A stretch of DNA of 28,064 nucleotides from Streptosporangiaceae bacterium. GTDB taxonomy: Bacteria; Actinomycetota; Actinomycetes; Streptosporangiales; Streptosporangiaceae. The notes under the pieces are model-generated. The model made no database searches, was not told where the DNA came from, and saw only the letters and a program-made list of their open reading frames with translations. Location: NCBI GenBank assembly GCA_025934635.1, contig JAICWX010000084.1:1-28064 (forward strand). The letters run 5' to 3'. A program made the position numbers and the translations under genes. Below, in pieces: positions 14,637 through 22,922 of this stretch (position 1 is the stretch's first letter; the number at the start of each line of letters is the position of its first letter).

Positions 14637-16080
14637 CTCGCCGGCACCCCGTCTCGGGGTTGGGTCCCAGCCTGGCGGCTGGTACCCTTCCGCACTTCAT
14701 CGCCACCGGCCGGGCGGGGCCCGGTCTTACGGTCGGCTCGCCGCTTGACGGCGGCCCTGACTGGGCCGACGGCGCTATCGCCAGGGGTGCTGGCGTCCTC
14801 GTAGCGCGCGAGGTTGATGGCGGCGTTGTCGTCGCGCTGGTGCCGGGCCCCGCATCCGGCGCAGGCCCAGAGCTCATCCCAGCCGATGTCCTGCACGTGC
14901 CCGCAGGCATGGCAGGTCTTCGAGGACGGGAACCAGCGATCCGCGACGATCAGCCGGGACCCGTACCAGCCGGTCTTGTAGCCGAGCTGGCGGCGGGTCT
15001 CGCCGAGCGCGGAATCGGACAGGCCACGCCGACGCGCCCGGGCACCGGCCAGGCCCTTCTGCCGCAGCATCGCGGCCGCATCCAGTTCTTCGACAACGAT
15101 CTCGCCGTGGGTCTTGGCGAGTCTCGTGGTAAGGGTGTGGAGGTGGTGGCCGCGGATGCACCCGACCCGGCGGTGCAGCCGGGTCATCTTCTGTTGCGTC
15201 TCGGTGTAGCGGCGGGAGCCCCGGGTGCGGCGCGACCGCTCCCGGGACAAGCGCCGCAGCTCGCTCAGCGCTGTTTGGAGGGGCCGGGGGTTCGGCACCC
15301 GCTCGAGCACGTCCCCGTCCGGGCTGGCGACGGTGGCGAGCACCCGGACCCCGACATCGACCCCGATCCGGGACCCGGGCCGGGCAGGTCCGGGCTGGAT
15401 GGGACGCTGGATGATCACCCGGAACGCCGCTATCAGCCGGGTGCCCTTGCGGGACACCGTGACGGCGAGGATCCGGGCCCGGCCCTTGGCCAGGAGACGT
15501 TGCAGCCGGCGGGTGTTCTCGTGCACCCGCACGGTGCCGATCCGGGGCAAGGTAACATGGCGCCGGTCTGGTTCGATCCGGATGGCTCCGGTGGTGAAAG
15601 TGACCCGGTCCGGGTCGCGGCCTTTCTTGGCGAACCGGGGGAACCCGGCCGGCTTGCCTGCCCGTTTCCCGGCCCGGGACGCCTGCCAGGTCCAGTAGCC
15701 GTCGACCGCGCCCTTAATGCCGTCGGCGAAGGCCTCCTTGTCCAGTAGCCGTCGACCGCGCCCTTGATGCCGTCGGCGAAGGCCTCCTTGCTGATGTGCG
15801 GCCACCACACCTGCCCCGTCCGGGCGTCGGTGCACTCGGCGTCCTTGACCTGGTTCCAGCGTTTCCGGAGGCTAGCCAGGCTGGGCTTTTCTGTTTCCTC
15901 GCCGGTCTCCCGGTACCGGTCGAGGTCTTCTTTGAGGGTGCGGACGGCCCAGTTCCGGGCGTGCCGGCGGGCCCCGAACTGCCGCCGCAGGCACGCCGCC
16001 TGGGCCGGCGACGGGTCCAGCGCGAAGCAGAACGCCTGGACGCTCCACCCGTCAGGGATCGCGAACCTGGCTACCGTCAT
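14633..16080 (-). pseudogene. tnpB: tnpB, RNA-guided nuclease gene frameshifted by a 50-bp tandem duplication
   Basis: The gene starts at ATG 16080 (MTVARFAIPDGWSVQAF, with GGGGG just upstream). It reads in frame for about 113 codons, through HARNWAVRTLKEDL and WWPHISKEAFADGIKG, and then meets a duplicated 50-bp segment that shifts the frame; the wrong frame runs on to 15433. Taking one copy away gives 1398 bp, a clean 465-residue TnpB. The rest is well kept in the second frame: RuvC I GVDVGVRVLATV, RuvC II VEELD, a zinc ribbon CHACG...CAGCG and RuvC III QRDDNAAINLAR. TnpB is an RNA-guided DNA nuclease that helps transposon retention. As it stands no full-length protein can be made without frameshifting, but the intact motifs suggest that the lesion is recent. 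Confidence 0.88.
15691..15790. repeat. 50-bp tandem duplication inside tnpB
   Basis: Positions 15691-15740 and 15741-15790 are the same 50 bp except one base (A at 15716, G at 15766). In the original frame the change is synonymous (ATT versus ATC, Ile). As 50 is not a multiple of three, the duplication breaks the tnpB frame. The single difference argues against an assembly stutter. Confidence 0.95.
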
Positions 16081-16357
16081 CCCCCAGCGTCCGCCGCAGG
16101 AGCCGCCCGGCCCGGTAGCAGGCCGCGTCCCGTTTCCGGCCGATCCGCGCCCGCACCTGCTCAGCGGACAGCTCGCAAGCCAGCTGCCATGCTTCCCGCC
16201 TCGCCTGCCTGACCTCAGGCGCCCGCCGCGCGCCGACCGCGGCAGCCTTGACACGGGCAGGCGAGGCGGCCTTCCACCCGTGCCGCCGCAAGGTCGTGCC
16301 GGTGACGCCAAGCTGCCGGGCAGCGCGCTCTAGCTCACACCTGTTCGCCTGTCCCAT
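16052..16357 (-). CDS. Small basic HTH-like protein encoded just ahead of tnpB
   Basis: 101 residues, not assigned to a family. Residues 8-30 (LERAARQLGVTGTTLRRHGW and on) look like a helix-turn-helix of the resolvase or MerR-like type; the rest is rich in Arg and Ala and predicted helical (VRQARREAWQLACELS, RKRDAACYRAGRLLRRTLG). The ATG at 16357 has a strong ribosome binding site (GGGAGG, about 7-8 bases) and was preferred to the GTG just before it. Its end overlaps the tnpB start by 29 bp, so the two are translationally linked and it is probably part of the element. It could be a repressor, an accessory factor, or the remaining DNA-binding part of a former transposase; the catalytic residues of a serine or HUH transposase are not seen. 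Confidence 0.55.
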   Translation of the reverse strand: MGQANRCELERAARQLGVTGTTLRRHGWKAASPARVKAAAVGARRAPEVRQARREAWQLACELSAEQVRARIGRKRDAACYRAGRLLRRTLGDDGSQVRDP

Positions 16358-16360
16358 CAC

Positions 16361-17081
16361 GCCCCCTCCCGGCCATCACGCCGCCATCCTGCCCCCCGGC
16401 CCGCGGCAGTTCCGGGCAGACACCGCACGCGGCCCGTTGTCCCGCCAGGCACAGCCCAGCGGCTTCAGCGCCCGGTTCCCGGCCAGGCCGCGGCCATCCA
16501 GGCAGGCGCAGAACCAGATGAGCACCTCCGCCATCTCGCGGACCAGGCTCGTGCCTGTCGGAAATGAATTTCCTGGTTCTGAGTTCGATTCTACTGGCCG
16601 ACTATGACATTCTGCCGGATATACAAGCGAATCCAGCGAGATAGGTGCCCATGGCCAGAAAGAGCTCCATGGGCCTGCCGGGGCCGCTGGTACCGAGAAG
16701 CCATCTCCTCCCAGCAGGAAGCGGACCCCGGCGCCGGACCCTCTTGCGCCGGTCCCGACCGTGACCTCGACCCGCATCACCGGGCCGCCGGCACCAGCTG
16801 CCCGCCAGGCGAGCCGGGCGACCTGCCGGCCGCGTCAGCCTTCTGGCCGTACCAGGGCACCCGCGCACGCAACCCATACGACCAGGCTGCGGGCCCGGCG
16901 GGGGACACCAGCACCGCGCGCTGGCTCACCCGGGACCGCCGGGACCGGCAGCGTTCCCACACGAAACCACACGCACCCACTAGCCAGATCCACCCACCAG
17001 CAAACTGACTGGAACGCAAGCACGGCTACTATCACTCACTAATCCGTGAGCAGTTCACAACCCCGGGGCACTGCGGCAAGA
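16361..17081. other. 720-bp stretch without a convincing gene
   Basis: Open frames exist on both strands but have no ribosome binding sites, no recognisable domains and mutually overlapping coding potential, so I call none. The centre is AT-richer (16555-16640) and holds a palindrome, GGAAAT-GA-ATTTCC (16560-16573). The right end holds the hairpin CTCAC/GTGAG (17035-17050) that I take as the left end of the TnpB element. The stretch may contain decayed transposase sequence or the promoter of the small HTH-like gene. Confidence 0.5.
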
Positions 17082-17552
17082 CTATTCCCCGAGGACACTG
17101 GCCGCCGCGGCGCGGATCAGGTCGGGGATGTCGGGATGGGCGGGCTGTTCGCCGTCCTCGAGCTCGCCGGCGGCCAGCCAGCCGTACTTGTCGGTGGTGG
17201 CCTGCTCCCACTGGTCCAGGCCCTCGAGGCTCACCTCGGCCGAGGCGACCAGGACCGCGTAGAACACCTGGTTCTGCACGATGGGGCGGCCGCCCCAGGA
17301 GAACTCGATGGTGTGCTCCGCGATGGGCTCGCCGAGCTGGGCGGGATCGACCGCGATGCGCGTCTCCTCGTACAGTTCCCGGACGGCCGCGTCCCGCAGG
17401 GACTCCCCGTCCTCGGCGGCGCCGCCGACGGTGAACCAGAAGGGCCGCTCGGGATGGTGCGGGTCCCAGCCGTGCAGGAGCAGCACGCGTCCCTCGGGGT
17501 CGACCGGGAGCACCCGGGCGGTCCGCCGTTTGATGGCCTCGGGGGAAGACAC
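17082..17552 (-). CDS. NUDIX hydrolase
   Basis: 156-residue NUDIX-fold pyrophosphohydrolase. The box runs from Gly44 to Ile66: GGAAEDGESLRDAAVREL followed by YEETRI. The metal-binding Glu residues of REL-x-EE (Glu59, Glu62, Glu63) are all present; the Gly that normally precedes the last hydrophobic residue is Arg65. The region before it (RRTARVLPVDPEGRVLLLHG) is the usual first strand set. The substrate cannot be told; the family covers NDP-sugars, nucleotides and cofactors. The GTG start at 17552 has GGAG at about 5 bases, inside the hisG end, and lies only 2 bp after the hisG stop, so it is the last gene of the rib-his unit. A housekeeping role for nucleotide or flavin by-products would fit the context but is inference. 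Confidence 0.88.
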   Translation of the reverse strand: MSSPEAIKRRTARVLPVDPEGRVLLLHGWDPHHPERPFWFTVGGAAEDGESLRDAAVRELYEETRIAVDPAQLGEPIAEHTIEFSWGGRPIVQNQVFYAVLVASAEVSLEGLDQWEQATTDKYGWLAAGELEDGEQPAHPDIPDLIRAAAASVLGE

Positions 17553-17554
17553 TG

Positions 17555-18430
17555 CTACTCCACGATCTTGGAGATGGGGATCTCCAGGATGTCCTGGGCG
17601 CCGGCTGCCTTCAGGGCCGGGATCAGGGTGTTGACGCCCCGCTTGGGGACCACGGTCTCGACCGCGTTCATGTTCCCGCGGGCCAGCGTGGTGATCGTCG
17701 GCGAGGACAGGGCGGGCAGCATGTCGGTGACCGCGGCCAGGTTGTCCGCGGCGACGTTCAGCTTGAGCAGGACGGTGCCGCGGGCCTGGATGGCCCCGCG
17801 CAGCAGCAGCGCGATGTCCTCCATGGCGGCCCGCTTCTCCGGGTCGGCGTTCGCCTGGCCGGCCGCGATCAGCTCGGTGTAGCTGGTCAGCAGGGTCTCG
17901 AGGATGCGCAGGCCGTTCTTGCGCAGCGACGAGCCGGTCTCGGTCAGGTCGACGATGGCGTCGACGATGTCGGGGACCTTGGCCTCGGTCGCGCCGTGCG
18001 ACGGGATCACCATCGCCTTGACCCCGCGCGCGTCGAGGAACCGCTTGGTCAGCGACGGGAACTCGGTCGAGATCCGGACTCCTTCTGGCATGTCGGAGGC
18101 CGACTGCCAGGGCGCGGAGGCCGGTACCGCGAGCACCACCCGCACCGGCTGCGACGTGGCCTTGGAGTACTGCAGCTCGCCGAGCGAGACGACGTCGGCC
18201 TCGGTCTCCGCGATCCAGTCGCGGCCGGTGATGCCGAGGTCGAACAGCCCGCGCTCGATGTAGGACGGGATCTCCTGCGGGCGCAGGAAGCGGACCCGGT
18301 CGATCCGCGGGTCATCGATCGAGGCGTGGTAATCGCGATCCGAGGACCGGCGCACGGTCAGGTCGGCCGCGTCGAAAAGTTCGAGGGTGGCTTTTTCGAG
18401 CGAGCCCTTGGGCAGTACCAGTGACAGCAT
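17555..18430 (-). CDS. hisG: ATP phosphoribosyltransferase (long form)
   Basis: First and rate-setting step of histidine synthesis: ATP plus PRPP gives phosphoribosyl-ATP. The 291 residues are the long HisG form, with catalytic domains (about 1-212) that include LPKGSLEK (6-13), LFDLGITGRDWI (62-73) and the PRPP-binding VDLTETGSSLRKNGL (160-174), and a C-terminal ACT-like regulatory domain (about 215-290) that gives histidine feedback inhibition in the family. The ATG at 18430 was chosen over the longer frame because AGGGA lies 7 bases upstream and MLSLVLPKGSLE is the standard start. In Streptomyces hisE usually lies between ribH and hisG; here it is absent and a 93-bp spacer with hairpins is found instead. 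Confidence 0.97.
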   Translation of the reverse strand: MLSLVLPKGSLEKATLELFDAADLTVRRSSDRDYHASIDDPRIDRVRFLRPQEIPSYIERGLFDLGITGRDWIAETEADVVSLGELQYSKATSQPVRVVLAVPASAPWQSASDMPEGVRISTEFPSLTKRFLDARGVKAMVIPSHGATEAKVPDIVDAIVDLTETGSSLRKNGLRILETLLTSYTELIAAGQANADPEKRAAMEDIALLLRGAIQARGTVLLKLNVAADNLAAVTDMLPALSSPTITTLARGNMNAVETVVPKRGVNTLIPALKAAGAQDILEIPISKIVE

Positions 18431-18482
18431 GAGTGATCCCTGTTCTCCGGTTGATGGCAGCGGCTGGACGGCGTTCACCGGC

Positions 18483-18516
18483 GTCCCGCACCCGTGACAG
18501 GCAGCGGGACCACGGG
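18483..18516 (-). promoter_or_regulatory. Two mutually exclusive hairpins in the ribH-hisG spacer
   Basis: GTCCCGC (18483-18489) can pair with GCGGGAC (18504-18510), and CCCGTG (18491-18496) can pair with CACGGG (18511-18516). The arms are interleaved with loops too short for both stems at once, so only one can form. This is the kind of arrangement used by attenuators, and it sits 50 to 90 bases before the hisG start. No leader peptide with histidine codons was seen. Confidence 0.35.
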
Positions 18517-18523
18517 AACGCGG

Positions 18524-20414
<1,891 letters not shown>

Positions 20415-20418
<4 letters not shown>

Positions 20419-21029
20419 TTGTCGCCCTCCCGTTGCATGAGCCGCTCTACGTGCTTGGCGATCACGTCGACCTCCAGGTTCACGGTGTCGCCGGGCGCCC
20501 TGGTCCCCAGCGTGGTGCGCTTGAGCGTCTCGGGGATCAGGCAGACCTCGAACCACTGCCCGTCGTCCCCGGTGCCGGGCGGGCTCAGCGCGGAGACCGT
20601 CAGGCTGACCCCGTCCACCGTGATCGAGCCCTTCTCCACCACGTAGCGGGAGACCGGGCCGGGGAGCCCGATGCGGACCTGGTCCCAGTTCCCGGCGGGT
20701 GTCCGCGAGATGATCGCCGCGATGGCATCCACGTGGCCCTGCACCAGGTGACCGCCGAGGCGGTCGGCGAGGCGGACTGAGCGTTCCAGGTTGACCGGCG
20801 CCCCGGGGCCGAGCGCGCCCAGGCCGGACCGGCTCAGGGTCTCCCCCATCACGTCCGCGGTGAAGGTGCCGTCCAGGATGCCGGTGACGGTCAGGCACAC
20901 GCCGTTGACCGCGATCGACTCGCCGGGGACGACGCCCTCGGTGGAACCCCGGATGGTGAGCCTGGCCGCACCGCTCAGGTGCTCGATCCGGGTCACCTCG
21001 CCGAGCTCTGCCACAATCCCGGTGAACAT
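20415..21029 (-). CDS. ribE: Riboflavin synthase (alpha subunit)
   Basis: Dismutates two lumazine molecules to riboflavin and the pyrimidine precursor. The 204 residues contain two similar lumazine-binding barrels: [10 protein letters not shown] (1-10), VNGVCLTV (41-48) and [13 protein letters not shown] (92-104) in or near the first, VDGVSLTV (138-145) and a second [16 protein letters not shown] in the other. The ATG at 21029 has an excellent GAGGAGG 8 bases upstream and gives the invariant MFTGIV start. It is the first gene after the FMN riboswitch; ribD, usually in such operons, is missing here. The overlap with ribBA is 4 bp. Confidence 0.97.
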
Positions 21030-21119
21030 CCGCGCTTGCCTCCTCGAAGCCCTGCTGATGGTCTGGCTCCGGGGCAGCGCGGGTACGCGCTTCGCGCGGC
21101 CAGGGTGACCCGGCCGCTC

Positions 21120-21246
21120 GCGTGCTGCCTCCCATCCGGACTTTAACCGTCGGTCCTGGAATTTCACCAGGTCAACCGCCCGCTGGCTGCGGACGGGTCG
21201 CGGACTTTCACCGCCGGCTCGGAGTTTCACCGACCCCGGAGCACGC
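21120..21246 (-). ncRNA. FMN riboswitch (RFN element)
   Basis: On the minus strand the conserved RFN boxes follow in order: GGGGTCGGTGAAACTCCG, then CCGGCGGTGAAAGTCCGCG, a variable arm, GACCTGGTGAAATTCCAGG, and ACCGACGGTTAAAGTCCGGA with the final GGATGGGAGGCAGCA. The closing stem P1 is 7 bp (GCGTGCT 21240-21246 with AGCACGC 21120-21126). When bound to FMN this family represses riboflavin genes. About 90 bases separate it from ribE. I see no T-rich terminator there, so control is more likely at translation or through Rho; a short GCTT/AAGC hairpin encloses the ribE ribosome binding site. Confidence 0.96.
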
Positions 21247-21306
21247 CTTTTACTCCTATAAGCCAGTGTGCCACACGACATATTCCTGGTCCGGCCGGCC
21301 CGGCCT

Positions 21307-21903
21307 TCAGGGCGGCGGCGGGCGGAACTGGTAGCCGACGCGGTATTCGGTGACCAGGTACTGCCCGTAGTGCGGGCCGAGCTTGCGCCGGACCCGGCTC
21401 ACGTGGACGTCTACGGTGCGGCTGTCCTGCGGCACCGGCCGTCCGTCGGGGCCGAGGTTGCGGTGCCATACGTGCCGGACCAGGTCAGCGCGGGTGAACA
21501 CGGTAGCCGGGTGCGCGGTGAGGAAGGCCAGCAGCTCGAATTCCTGGAAGGTGAGCTGGATCTCGCGGCCGTCGACCCAGACGCGGCGCTGCGCGTGGTC
21601 CAGGCGCAGCCCGGATGGGCCGGCCCGCCGGGCGCGCGCCCTGGCCGGCTCGCGGACCTGGACGGCCGGGCCGGCCGGGCCGGCCGGGGTGGCCGGGGTG
21701 GCCGGGGTGGCGGCGGACGCGGCGATCACGTAGCCGACGATGGCCAGCGACGTCCCGGTGCCGGGAATGGGCACCACCGCGAGCAAGGTGGCATCCCGCC
21801 CCGGCGGCACCTGCTCGTCCCAGGGGCAGGTGTCATCCGGTTCCGGCGGCCAGTCGTGCACCGGGATTCCTGCCGCTGCCTCTCCAGGGGACACGGATCC
21901 CAT
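21307..21903 (-). CDS. Orphan OmpR-type winged-helix transcriptional regulator
   Basis: A 198-residue protein whose C-terminal half (about 98-193) is an OmpR/PhoB effector domain: LDHAQRRVWVDGREIQLTFQ, EFELLAFLTAHPATVFTRAD, and the recognition-helix region SRTVDVHVSRVRRKLG with the wing LVTEYRVGYQF. There is no response-receiver domain. Instead residues 37-60 form a small hydrophobic strand pair, then an Ala-Thr-Pro/Ala-Gly-Pro linker made by a 9-bp repeat. No sensor kinase is nearby. The ATG at 21903 has no ribosome binding site and lies inside a candidate promoter, so the real start may be GTG 21861 (AGGA 7 bases upstream). Divergent from the HAD gene. Confidence 0.85.
   Translation of the reverse strand: MGSVSPGEAAAGIPVHDWPPEPDDTCPWDEQVPPGRDATLLAVVPIPGTGTSLAIVGYVIAASAATPATPATPAGPAGPAVQVREPARARARRAGPSGLRLDHAQRRVWVDGREIQLTFQEFELLAFLTAHPATVFTRADLVRHVWHRNLGPDGRPVPQDSRTVDVHVSRVRRKLGPHYGQYLVTEYRVGYQFRPPPP
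21664..21708. repeat. Five 9-bp tandem units in the regulator linker
   Basis: GGCCGGGCC occurs twice (21664-21681) and GGCCGGGGT three times (21682-21708). On the coding strand they give three Ala-Thr-Pro and two Ala-Gly-Pro units in the linker before the DNA-binding domain, keeping frame. Confidence 0.85.
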
Positions 21904-21931
21904 AGTCCATTTAAATGGTCGTTTTTGTCAA
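21902..21931 (-). promoter_or_regulatory. Candidate promoter with a 12-bp palindromic operator
   Basis: A consensus -35 box TTGACA (21931-21926, minus) is followed after 18 bases by GACTAT (21907-21902). The spacer contains most of a perfect 12-bp palindrome, CCATTTAAATGG (21907-21918), in an AT pocket of a GC-rich genome. The site is well placed for autoregulation by the winged-helix protein and also lies upstream of the divergent HAD gene. Confidence 0.5.
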
Positions 21932-22007
21932 GATCAATGTCCGGGAGGGACACGGCGCGCGATGGACGGGCCGCGGGCCTGACAGAGGCGATGGTTAGGA
22001 TTCGGGC

Positions 22008-22694
22008 ATGGCGGTCAGGACGGTTATCTTCGACTGGGGCGGGACGCTGACCCCGTGGCACAGCATCGATATCGGCGAGCTCTGGCTGGCGGTGTGCGCG
22101 CGGCACTACCCGGCCGACGAGGCCGCGGCGATGGCGGCGGCCGTCCATGCCGCCGAGACGGAACTGTGGCGGCACGGCTCGTCGTCGCACCAGAGCGCGA
22201 CCCTGGAGCACGTCTTCGAGCGAGCCGGGGTCACCGCGCCGGACGACTTCCTGGCCAGCTACTTCGAGGCTTGGGACCCGCATACCTTCACCGACCCGGA
22301 CGTGCTGCCGCTGCTGCGCGAGCTGAAACGGCGCGGCATCAGGGTCGGCGTGCTCTCCAACACGATGTGGCCGCGCAGCGCGCACGAGAAGATCTTCGTC
22401 AGGGACGAGGTACTGGACCTGATCGACGGCGCGGTCTACACCAGCGAGATCGAGTGGGTCAAGCCGCACCCGGGGACGTTCCGCGCGGCCATGGCGGCCG
22501 TCGGCGAGACCGACCCCGCGGCCTGCGTGTTCGTCGGCGACCGGCCCTACGACGACATCCACGGGGCCAAGGGCGCGGGCATGCGCGCCGTGCTGGTCGC
22601 CAACTCCGACGTCCCCGCGTTCGAGGCGGCCGAGCCGGACGCGATCATCACGCGCCTGGCCGACCTGATGCCCTACATCGACCGCTGGACCTGA
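22008..22694 (+). CDS. HAD-family hydrolase
   Basis: 228-residue haloacid-dehalogenase-like protein, subfamily IA type, with a helical cap (about 20-90). Motif I is FDWGGTLTP: the nucleophile Asp9 is present, but the general acid/base Asp two residues later is Gly11. Motif II is LSNT (116-119), motif III has Lys152 in VKPHPGTF, and motif IV is GDRPYDDIHGAKGAG with two acidic residues. Loss of the second Asp is common in a set of actinobacterial proteins beginning FDWGGTL, and lowers the chance of classical phosphatase activity. The ATG at 22008 has AGGA 7 bases before it. The substrate is unknown. It is followed by a 228-bp gap with structured sequence before the sigma factor. Confidence 0.85.
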   Translation: MAVRTVIFDWGGTLTPWHSIDIGELWLAVCARHYPADEAAAMAAAVHAAETELWRHGSSSHQSATLEHVFERAGVTAPDDFLASYFEAWDPHTFTDPDVLPLLRELKRRGIRVGVLSNTMWPRSAHEKIFVRDEVLDLIDGAVYTSEIEWVKPHPGTFRAAMAAVGETDPAACVFVGDRPYDDIHGAKGAGMRAVLVANSDVPAFEAAEPDAIITRLADLMPYIDRWT

Positions 22695-22706
22695 TCCTGC
22701 GGGGCG

Positions 22707-22721
22707 CCCGGGAAAACCGGG
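22707..22721 (+). terminator. Short hairpin after the HAD gene
   Basis: CCCGG (22707-22711) and CCGGG (22717-22721) close a 5-base loop, followed by AAAATTCTT, 12 bp after the HAD stop. It is a weak terminator candidate. Confidence 0.35.
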
Positions 22722-22795
22722 AAAATTCTTCCGCGAAAAACGTTGGCAAACGGGATCGCCGCGGCTCTTACCTTCGGGAGGGAAAGTACGGGACG

Positions 22796-22849
22796 GGCGG
22801 AACGCCGGGAGCTTACCGGATCTGGGGGGGATGCTCTCGGCGTTCCGCC
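22796..22849 (+). promoter_or_regulatory. Long stem-loop in the leader of the sigma factor gene
   Basis: GGCGGAACGCCG (22796-22807) pairs perfectly with CGGCGTTCCGCC (22838-22849). The stem continues inward through one G-T wobble and four more pairs (22809-22812 with 22833-22836), giving about 17 bp and a 20-base loop containing a run of seven G. It ends 73 bp before the ATG at 22923. There is no T-run after it, so a plain terminator is unlikely. It matches no riboswitch class that I can recall. A structured mRNA leader or a protein-binding site are the main options. Confidence 0.6.
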
Positions 22850-22922
22850 GCCACGGCGGGGCAGTAAACCTGGATATCGCCCGCTATTGTCCGGAGGCGG
22901 CGTCGCGGGGTTCGATAGCCCT

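Larger units (their letters stand above)
14619..17050 (-). mobile_element. TnpB-type (IS200/IS605-like) transposon remnant
   Basis: The block between xdhC and the NUDIX gene holds a broken tnpB, a small overlapping upstream gene and about 680 bp without a clear gene. Both edges have subterminal hairpins with the shared word GTGAGCAGT: 14619-14627 inside an 18-bp hairpin at the tnpB 3' end, and 17046-17054 beside a CTCAC/GTGAG hairpin (17035-17050). Absence of terminal inverted repeats and presence of such hairpins fit IS200/IS605-like elements. No tnpA transposase is recognisable, so it would depend on a transposase elsewhere. The exact ends are inferred. Confidence 0.6.

Noticed and set aside
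16574..16605. tRNA T-arm-like word GTTCGATTC
   Set aside because: The flanking bases do not form the T stem and no acceptor or anticodon arm is present.
16376..16780. 134-codon minus frame upstream of the small HTH-like gene
   Set aside because: Considered as a decayed transposase, but no HUH, Tyr or serine-recombinase motif is visible.
16604..17008. 134-codon plus frame in the transposon
   Set aside because: No ribosome binding site, no recognisable domain, low-complexity composition and overlapped by equally long frames on both strands.
22741..22870. c-di-AMP (ydaO) or other riboswitch upstream of the sigma factor
   Set aside because: The conserved boxes that I know for ydaO, cobalamin, glycine and M-box classes are not present; kept only as an unnamed structured leader.
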